A stretch of DNA of 17,038 nt from Acidobacteriota bacterium (GTDB lineage Bacteria > Acidobacteriota > Terriglobia > Acidiferrales > UBA7541). This document shows positions 1 to 5,466 of this stretch, piece after piece. The stretch covers positions 1 to 17,038 of the forward strand of contig QHYF01000036.1 of NCBI GenBank assembly GCA_003224075.1. The letters run 5' to 3'. Position 1 is the first letter of the stretch. Every line of letters begins with the position of its first letter. The position numbers were made by a program, and so were the translations under genes. The notes beneath the pieces were generated by a model. That model was not told the origin of the DNA. It did no database searches and saw only the letters and a list, made by a program, of their open reading frames with translations.

Positions 1-4
1 CGAA

Positions 5-217
5 ATGACAGAAGTTTTCGTTCCTGGTCCTTCGTTTTTCGAGAAACTGACGAACGCCATCCATTTGGATTATGTGCTGAAGGTCGTGGGCGTTGGCGGC
101 TTCGTCTGGGCGTTTTTGGCTTCCTGGCACACGCTCGGTCTCGGAGTGAAAGCTGGCATGCTCGCTTCCGTAGCAGCCTGGCTGGTCGGCAGCCGCTTTT
201 CAAAGATCTATCTGTAA
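5..217 (+). CDS. small membrane protein upstream of terminase
   Basis: A 70-residue protein of unknown function. Residues about 23-44 and 46-64 are hydrophobic (VVGVGGFVWAFLASW and AGMLASVAAWLVG), so one or two membrane segments are likely. Its TAA stop is directly followed by the GTG start of the terminase, so the two are probably translated together. The ATG lies four bases from the window edge, so the ribosome-binding site and any upstream start are not visible. A holin-like role is possible from size and membrane character, but nothing specific supports it. It does not look like a small terminase subunit, since it has no DNA-binding helix-turn-helix pattern. Confidence 0.6.
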   Translation: MTEVFVPGPSFFEKLTNAIHLDYVLKVVGVGGFVWAFLASWHTLGLGVKAGMLASVAAWLVGSRFSKIYL

Positions 218-1807
218 GTGTCGCTCAGAAAATACTATCGGCCTTTCCAGCGCCAGCAGCAGTTTCACGACAGTACCGCGAAATACAGGCTCTTTGGAGG
301 AGCTGCGGGCCCGGGCAAGACGAAGGCGCTGCTCTGGGAAGCAATCTTTCAGTCTTATCTGGTAGCCGGGGCGGACACGCTGCTCCTGCGGCGAACTTAC
401 CCTGAGCTGGAATCTTCGCTACTCGCATATTTCCGGCGCGATGTTCCGCGCGCGATGTACAAGAGCTACAACGAAGCGAAGCACGTGGTCACTTGGACGA
501 ATGGTTCCACAACACGCTTCGGCTACTGCCGCAACGAGAACGACGTTTACCAATATCAAGGCGCGGAGTTCTTGTTCATCGGCATTGATGAGCTGACGCA
601 TTTCACGCTAAAGCAGTGGCAATTCCTGACGTCGCGCAACCGCTGCCCGGTGTCAAATAGTTTTTCCAACATGGCCGGCGCAACGAACCCTGGCAACGTC
701 GGTCACGCCTGGGTCAAAGCGCTCTGGGTGGATCACCAGCCGCCGCCGGGGTTTGAGCGCACGGATTTGTACGACCCGCGCGACTACGAATTCATTCGCG
801 CGCGGATTGACGACAATCCGATTTACGCCAACGACGCGGAGTATCGCCGCACACTGGAATCGTTGCCCGAGCATTTGCGTCGTGCGTTTCTCGACGGCGA
901 TTGGAACGTTTTTGCCGGGCAGTATTTCGACATTTTCGATTATGGGCGGCACACCGTCCGGCCGGAGGAGTTGCGGCTTGAGCCCTGGTGGCCGCGGTGG
1001 GTTTCGATCGACTGGGGATTTCAGCATCCCAGCGCCGTGTATTGGCATTGCGCGGTTCCAGGAACTGTAGCTCAGGCCTTCAGGCCTGAGGGTTTTTCTT
1101 CTTCGGTCGCACCAGCTACGTCGGATAGGAAAGGCCTCACCCCTGAAGGGGTGAGCTACAGCAATGCATCACGCATCGTCACCTATCGCGAATTCGTGCA
1201 AAACGGGCTGTCGCCGCGCATGCTGGCGCAAGCCATCGCGGAACGCGGCGGCCGCGAGCGCATCACCGACGTGGTTCTGTCGCCGGACGCGTTCGCCCAT
1301 CGCACTTCCGAAGCGTCCATCGCGGAGCAACTCGGCGACGTTCTGGTTGCCAACGGTCTGCCCCGGCCGGCTGCTGCGGACGACGACCGCATCGGCGGCT
1401 GGCAGTTGATGTACCAGGCGCTCGAATCGAACGCCTGGGTGATCACCGACAATTGCGCGAAGCTCATTGAGTGCATTCCACAGCTGGTGCGCGACGAGCG
1501 CCGCTTCGAGGACATTCGCAAAGTCGACGGCGATGATCCCGCCGACGCCGCGCGCTATGGATTGGTCTCCGGCGGAAGGTTCGCCGGTGTTGGGCCGGCC
1601 TTTGTGCCGTCCAGGGCGGGGCAGGCCCCGCCCTTCAATACGCCAGCGGGAGGGCCGCACTTTGTCACCGGCATGCCGCTCGGCGAACAGATCGCGCGCC
1701 AGGTCACCGCGACCGATCAAACTTCCCGCGCGATTCACTATCAGCGCCTAGAATCGGCAGCAAAACAATTCTTTCGCCCGAAGCCGCTTCCGCGCCGCCG
1801 TTGGTAA
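218..1807 (+). CDS. terL: phage terminase large subunit
   Basis: ATP-driven DNA packaging motor and nuclease of a tailed phage, 529 residues, GTG start abutting the previous stop. The ATPase domain shows Walker A GGAAGPGKT (residues 27-35), Walker B FLFIGIDE (118-125) and the coupling motif ATNPGN (155-160). The RNase H-like nuclease domain shows Asp265 in SIDWGFQHPSA, Asp357 in LSPDAF and Asp443 in DPADAARYG. These are the three expected acidic positions, so the enzyme looks intact. Two host-type repeats are read in frame. R1 (residues about 283-315) lies between the first nuclease strand, ending WHCAVPG, and the next strand, RIVTYREF, that is, in a beta-hairpin turn. A GC-rich hairpin is translated near residue 466 in the C-terminal tail. 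No small terminase gene is visible. Confidence 0.95.
   Translation: MSLRKYYRPFQRQQQFHDSTAKYRLFGGAAGPGKTKALLWEAIFQSYLVAGADTLLLRRTYPELESSLLAYFRRDVPRAMYKSYNEAKHVVTWTNGSTTRFGYCRNENDVYQYQGAEFLFIGIDELTHFTLKQWQFLTSRNRCPVSNSFSNMAGATNPGNVGHAWVKALWVDHQPPPGFERTDLYDPRDYEFIRARIDDNPIYANDAEYRRTLESLPEHLRRAFLDGDWNVFAGQYFDIFDYGRHTVRPEELRLEPWWPRWVSIDWGFQHPSAVYWHCAVPGTVAQAFRPEGFSSSVAPATSDRKGLTPEGVSYSNASRIVTYREFVQNGLSPRMLAQAIAERGGRERITDVVLSPDAFAHRTSEASIAEQLGDVLVANGLPRPAAADDDRIGGWQLMYQALESNAWVITDNCAKLIECIPQLVRDERRFEDIRKVDGDDPADAARYGLVSGGRFAGVGPAFVPSRAGQAPPFNTPAGGPHFVTGMPLGEQIARQVTATDQTSRAIHYQRLESAAKQFFRPKPLPRRRW
1065..1161. repeat. R1 double-hairpin repeat, copy 1, inside terL
   Basis: A 97-bp element. Outer arms CTGTAG/CTACAG enclose a left hairpin, CTCAGGCC-TTCA-GGCCTGAG, and a right hairpin, CTCACCCC-TGAA-GGGGTGAG, with a variable centre. 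The two loops (TTCA and TGAA) are complementary to each other. It is translated in frame as VAQAFRPEG, then a variable stretch, then LTPEGVSYSN. The other two phases of the left arm hit TAG or TGA. Confidence 0.95.
1613..1634. repeat. GC-rich palindrome inside terL
   Basis: A perfect 10-bp inverted repeat (AGGGCGGGGC / GCCCCGCCCT) with a 2-base AG loop. It is translated as part of SRAGQAPPF in the terminase C-terminal tail, after the last nuclease acid. It appears to be one more interspersed hairpin family tolerated in a linker. Confidence 0.8.
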
Positions 1808-1875
1808 CAAAGATGGGCCATTGTCTCAAGAGGAACCAAGGCATATCATGTCAAATTGGTTGGAGAGTTTTACTG

Positions 1876-2328
1876 ATGCTACCGGCTAAACTCTTCGCGG
1901 TGTTCGCAATCGTCTTTTCGGCTTGCGCTGGCCTGGGCTGGTTGAGCTCATTGCCCTCTGTGGATACTTATGTGCATGACAAATATTTCGTTGTCGAACC
2001 CGTACTTGTACTGTTGTTTTGCGCCGTAGCGAGCGTGAATTTTGCGGTCCTCTACTACGCTGCGGCCCGTTTCTTTCATGCGCGGTGGAATCGCACGCTA
2101 AGCGTTCTGCACTTTTCTCTGTTTGTCTGTTTTGGTATTTCGTTTTCTGTCGTTTTTGCGGTGTCGGTGCGTATCGCGAATGGGTCTGAAGTTGGAGAAG
2201 CTCTCCGTTGGTTGGTCGTTCCATGGTTTCTGGGGGTCCTCAGTTTAGTCGCTTGCTTTGTAGCGTTCGGTGTAAATCTGATATTTGTTGTCCTCCAGAT
2301 TTTACGCACGCGTTTTGTCCGCCAGTAG
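1876..2328 (+). CDS. accessory membrane protein (moron candidate)
   Basis: Unknown function, 150 residues. I chose ATG 1876 because GGAGAG at 1862-1867 sits 8 bases upstream; longer starts back to TTG 1801 lack this support. Four hydrophobic stretches (about residues 6-25, 40-62, 75-97, 113-143) predict a polytopic inner-membrane protein. HDKYFVV at about 34-40 recalls the HDTYFVVAH stretch of heme-copper oxidase subunit I, but the histidine ligands that follow in that family are absent, so no oxidase function is claimed. The base composition is visibly more AT-rich than the flanking terminase and portal genes, and it interrupts the normal terminase-portal order. Both points suggest a later insertion. 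Confidence 0.7.
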   Translation: MLPAKLFAVFAIVFSACAGLGWLSSLPSVDTYVHDKYFVVEPVLVLLFCAVASVNFAVLYYAAARFFHARWNRTLSVLHFSLFVCFGISFSVVFAVSVRIANGSEVGEALRWLVVPWFLGVLSLVACFVAFGVNLIFVVLQILRTRFVRQ

Positions 2329-2356
2329 CGAGCATCCTTCGGAGCTCCATCTGCAT

Positions 2357-2699
2357 ATGTTTCAATTTGTGAACACTTTGCTGCGGTCGAGGTATGTGCG
2401 GCTGCTCGAAGAAGAAGTCGCGCGGGAGCGCGGAGAATAATCGGCTGCAAGCGGAGAACCGCGCGCTGATGAATTCGTTACTGGGCACCGCGGGATTTCC
2501 CCCCGTGGAGTTTCCCGAAGCGCCCAAGCCGCAGCCTTTGCCACGCCTGCGCAAGCGTTCCTGGCACCAGATTCAGGCCTGGCGCGAAACCGAATCGTGC
2601 CGTTTACGCCCCGGCTTTGTCGGGGCCGCGCGCGACGCGGCGATGAATTCTGAGGGCAGGGAAGAAGCGAGGCCGAATGGATCTGTATCCCGCAGCTGA
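2357..2699 (+). pseudogene. small coiled-coil phage protein, apparent frameshift
   Basis: Two overlapping frames together make one sensible protein. ATG 2357 begins MFQFVNTLLRSRYVRLLEEE and runs to VARERGE before TAA at 2438-2440. One base further in phase, the sequence continues as AENNRLQAENRALMNSLLG, then EFPEAPKPQPLPRLRKRSW, and stops at TGA 2697-2699. The joined protein is a short hydrophobic start, a coiled coil (leucine/glutamate heptads) and a proline-rich basic region. The switch lies at about 2428-2438 and is equivalent to one extra base in the GC-rich tract. The end overlaps the portal start by 23 bases. This could be a true mutation, a sequencing or assembly error, or less likely programmed frameshifting. 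Its role is unknown; a spanin-like or head accessory protein is possible. Confidence 0.6.
2608..2626. repeat. short GC hairpin in coiled-coil gene
   Basis: Inverted repeat GCCCCG / CGGGGC with a 7-base loop (GCTTTGT). It is translated as part of RPGFVGAARD near the C-terminus of the frameshifted gene. The short stem makes this weaker than the other repeats. Confidence 0.45.
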
Positions 2700-5466
2700 A
2701 ACTTGGACGGGCGGCCCCGGCGCGATCGCGCCGGCGGATGGGAACTACGCGCACTCTCCCGTCATTCCGAATGGAGCGGAGCAGACTGAGGAATCTCTCT
2801 TCGGTTCTGCGCGCGAAAATGGAAGAGAGATTCCTCGCTTCGCTCGGAATGACGGAAAAGGGATGAATGACGGGGAGCGTCGGACCGGCGAAGAAAGTTC
2901 GTCCGTACCGTCAGATCTTGGCCCGAATAACGAGAGGCTCGAGGACGTAAAGCCGGAACTGGTGCACGCGCTGCGCGAGTTGGTGCGGCAATACCGCCAG
3001 GAAGGTGTGGTCGCGCGCCGACACGAAATCCGCCGAATTCGCCAGGCGCGCCTCTTCTGGCAAGGCCTGCAATACGCCTGGTGGAATCCCAACGACATGA
3101 ACTGGCATTTGCCGTTCGAGCAGCGCTTCAGCGACGACCGCGCGCTCGAAGAGATGCCACGCTACCAGTTCGTCACGAATTTTTATCAGGGGTTCGGGCT
3201 GTCGTTCATCGCCGTGCTTTCGCAGGACGTGCCCAGCGTGCGCTTCTATCCGCAGTCGGCGCAATCGCTCGAAGACATTGCCGCGGCGCGCGCCGCCAGC
3301 GACGTTTCGCAATTGATCGAGCAGAACAATCACGTCGAGCAGTTGCTCACCTCCATCGGCTATTTCCTGTGGACCGACGGGAAGCTCGGCGCGTATGTGC
3401 GCTACGTGGCCGATGGCCAGCGCTTCGGCTTCCACGAAGAAAATATTCTGGAAGCGCTGGAAATTCCTCTCGGCGAAGACGTCTACATTTGCCCGCAGTG
3501 CGGCAAGGAAACGCCGGCGCCTCACCCTGTAGCTCAGGCCTTTAGGCCTGAGGGTGTTTCTTCTCCCGAACGGTTAGCGAACGCTGGCGGACAAGACCTC
3601 ACCCCTGAAGGGGTGAGCTACAGCAACGACGACGAATTTTCTTCCACCAGTCACGAGTCACCAGTCACGAGTTATCTTTCCTGCCCGGCCTGCGGCGCCG
3701 AACTCACGGACGCAAATCTGCGCAAGGCCGAACGCGTCACCGTGCCGCGCCTTGTGGGCGCGCGCCGCGTCCCGAACGGCCAGGAAGTGATCTCTATCGC
3801 CGGCGGCCTCGAACTGAACACACCCGTCTGGGCCAACGAGATGCACGAATATCCTTACCTGCAATGGCAGGCGGAAGTGCATCGCGCGAAATTGAAGGCC
3901 GCATATCCGCACGCCGCCGGCAAAATCGAATCGTCGCCCTCGCAAAGCGCGGAAGACGTTTACGCGCGCGTTTCGCGGCTGAGCGTCGAGCAGGGCCTGC
4001 CGTCGATCCATCCCGGCGACGCGCTCATGAATTTGATCACCTTTGACCGCACCTGGCTGCGGCCCTGGGCGTTCTACGCCATCGAAGACGAAGCCGTGCG
4101 CAGCGAATTGCTCGCGCTGTTTCCCGGCGGCTGCTACGTCGCGTTTGCCGGCGATGTTTATTGCGAATCGCGCAGCGAATCCATGGACGACCACTGGCGC
4201 GTGCTGCACGCGCTTCCCGGCGACGGCCAGAACCGTCCGAGCGTCGGCGATTCCCTAGTGCAGGTGCAGGAACGCTACAACGTTCTTTCCAACATGCAGG
4301 CGGAAACCTACGAATACGGCATCCCGCCGATTTATGCCGACCCGCAAGTTTTGGATTTCGATGCGCTGGCGAATCAAGTTGCCGAGCCCGCCGCGCATTT
4401 TCCGGCGCGCGCGCGCCCGGGCCAGCCGCTTGCCGCGGGATTTTTCCAGCCCGCACCCGCGCAAGTTCCGCCGGACATGATCCGCCACCAGCAGGATTTG
4501 ATCGGTCCAGTCGCGCAATTTTTGACCGGTCTGTTTCCCGCGATCTTCGGCGGAAACATGGAAGACGTGAAGACTGCGTCCGGCTACGCGCTCGCGCGCG
4601 ACCAGGCCATGGGCCGCCTGGGCCTCGTGTGGCGCCGCACGAAACAATTTTATGCCGACGTGCTTCTGCTCGCCGTGGATTGCTTCCGCAAGAATCGCCC
4701 CGAAGACGCGGAGATTCCGCTGCTCGGTCCCGACGGTGTTCTCGACGCGCGCTCGATCCGCACCGCCGACTTGAAGGGCAACATCTGCGTGCACCCCGAA
4801 GCCGATGAAACGTTCCCGCGGCTGAAATCCCAGCAGCGCGGCGTGTTGCAGCAATTGTTCGGCATCAACGATCCCGTTCTCCAGCGCGCGCTCACCGAGC
4901 CCGCGAACCTCGGCTACATCAAGAACGTCCTCGGCCTCAGCGAAATGGTGATTCCCGGCGAAGATTCGCGCAACAAACAGTTGCGCGAAATTCAGCAATT
5001 GCTGGCGAGCGCCCCGATCGTGGTGAATCTGCCGCTCGCTCCGAACTCTTCCTCCGTCATTCCGAGCGAAGCGAGGAATCCCTCTTCGTCTATCGTTGAT
5101 GGCACAAGCGGGGAATCGAAGAGAGATTCCTCATCGCCTTCGGCTCCTCGGAATGACGGCAGTATCGCGGACCGCGACGATTCCCGGTCAAGTGAAGAGC
5201 AATCGTCAGAAGTTACTCGCCACTCGCCACTCGTCACTAGCCACTCGCTTCTCTTGCCTTCCGTGCCAGTGGATCAACTCCTCGACGACCACGCCGTCGA
5301 ATTCGAGGAGTGCAAACGCTGGGCCAATTCCGAAGCCGGCCAGTCCGCGCGCATGACCAATCCCGCGGGCTTCGCCAACGTCCGCGCCCACGCCGAAGCC
5401 CATCTCCGCGCGATGAGCCAGAGTGTCATGATGCAACCGCAATCCATGCCGAAAGGGAAAGTGTGA
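2677..5466 (+). CDS. phage portal protein with multiple repeat insertions
   Basis: Portal (head-tail connector ring) of 929 residues. I call it from its position between terminase and scaffold/capsid genes, its size, and portal-like sequence: the helical SVEQGLPSIHPGDALMN region, the ETYEYGIPPIYADPQ stretch, and a long helical C-terminus with KTASGYALARDQAMGRLG. It resembles the large portals of P22-like and other short-tailed phages. GAGG at 2669-2672 precedes the ATG. A zinc-ribbon is visible: CPQC (Cys272, Cys275) and CPAC (Cys336, Cys339). The loop between these pairs is filled by an R1 repeat and a heptamer array. R2 repeats are translated near residues 29-59 and 794-827, and another heptamer array near 846-857. 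Excess length over a usual portal is largely these insertions. Its TGA overlaps the next ATG by one base. Confidence 0.8.
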   Translation: MDLYPAAETWTGGPGAIAPADGNYAHSPVIPNGAEQTEESLFGSARENGREIPRFARNDGKGMNDGERRTGEESSSVPSDLGPNNERLEDVKPELVHALRELVRQYRQEGVVARRHEIRRIRQARLFWQGLQYAWWNPNDMNWHLPFEQRFSDDRALEEMPRYQFVTNFYQGFGLSFIAVLSQDVPSVRFYPQSAQSLEDIAAARAASDVSQLIEQNNHVEQLLTSIGYFLWTDGKLGAYVRYVADGQRFGFHEENILEALEIPLGEDVYICPQCGKETPAPHPVAQAFRPEGVSSPERLANAGGQDLTPEGVSYSNDDEFSSTSHESPVTSYLSCPACGAELTDANLRKAERVTVPRLVGARRVPNGQEVISIAGGLELNTPVWANEMHEYPYLQWQAEVHRAKLKAAYPHAAGKIESSPSQSAEDVYARVSRLSVEQGLPSIHPGDALMNLITFDRTWLRPWAFYAIEDEAVRSELLALFPGGCYVAFAGDVYCESRSESMDDHWRVLHALPGDGQNRPSVGDSLVQVQERYNVLSNMQAETYEYGIPPIYADPQVLDFDALANQVAEPAAHFPARARPGQPLAAGFFQPAPAQVPPDMIRHQQDLIGPVAQFLTGLFPAIFGGNMEDVKTASGYALARDQAMGRLGLVWRRTKQFYADVLLLAVDCFRKNRPEDAEIPLLGPDGVLDARSIRTADLKGNICVHPEADETFPRLKSQQRGVLQQLFGINDPVLQRALTEPANLGYIKNVLGLSEMVIPGEDSRNKQLREIQQLLASAPIVVNLPLAPNSSSVIPSEARNPSSSIVDGTSGESKRDSSSPSAPRNDGSIADRDDSRSSEEQSSEVTRHSPLVTSHSLLLPSVPVDQLLDDHAVEFEECKRWANSEAGQSARMTNPAGFANVRAHAEAHLRAMSQSVMMQPQSMPKGKV
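2761..2853. repeat. R2 repeat, copy A, inside portal N-terminus
   Basis: A 93-bp imperfect palindrome. Outer arms are GTCATTCCGA / TCGGAATGAC. Inner arms at 2788-2802 and 2822-2836 form a perfect 15-bp inverted repeat (GAGGAATCTCTCTTC and its complement). It is translated in the phase GTC-ATT-CCG as VIPNGAEQTEESLF, ending IPRFARNDG. Confidence 0.9.
3527..3623. repeat. R1 double-hairpin repeat, copy 2, inside portal zinc-ribbon
   Basis: 97 bp, the same length and reading phase as the terminase copy. CTGTAG/CTACAG arms enclose CTCAGGCC-TTTA-GGCCTGAG and CTCACCCC-TGAA-GGGGTGAG. It is translated as VAQAFRPEGVSS, a variable centre, then LTPEGVSYSN. The centre differs from copy 1, while the arms are nearly unchanged. 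Confidence 0.95.
3645..3672. repeat. heptamer array 1 (two 14-bp units)
   Basis: CACCAGTCACGAGT occurs twice in perfect tandem; it can also be read as heptamers of the form CNAGTCA. It is translated as STSHESPVTS in the portal zinc-ribbon loop, 21 bases after R1 copy 2. Confidence 0.85.
5056..5157. repeat. R2 repeat, copy B, inside portal C-terminus
   Basis: 102 bp with outer arms GTCATTCCGA / TCGGAATGAC. It is translated as VIPSEARNPSSS, ending RDSSSPSAPRNDG, in the same phase as the other R2 copies. The right arm carries an extra internal segment (ATCGCCTTCGGCTCC) that is shared with copy C but not copy A. Confidence 0.9.
5213..5247. repeat. heptamer array 2 (five units) in portal
   Basis: Five contiguous heptamers, TTACTCG, CCACTCG, CCACTCG, TCACTAG and CCACTCG, translated in the Ser/Thr/His-rich linker before VPVDQLLDDHAVEF. 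It resembles the other arrays read on the opposite strand (CGAGTGG compared with CGAGTCA). Confidence 0.8.

Noticed and set aside
1065..1075. tRNA-like GTAGCTCAG at the start of R1
   Set aside because: It resembles the D-arm box of tRNAs, but no acceptor stem, anticodon arm or T-arm follows at the required spacing in any of the four copies.
5310..5465. Longer start of the scaffold-like gene
   Set aside because: It overlaps the conserved portal C-terminus; ATG 5466 overlapping the portal stop is a normal coupled start.
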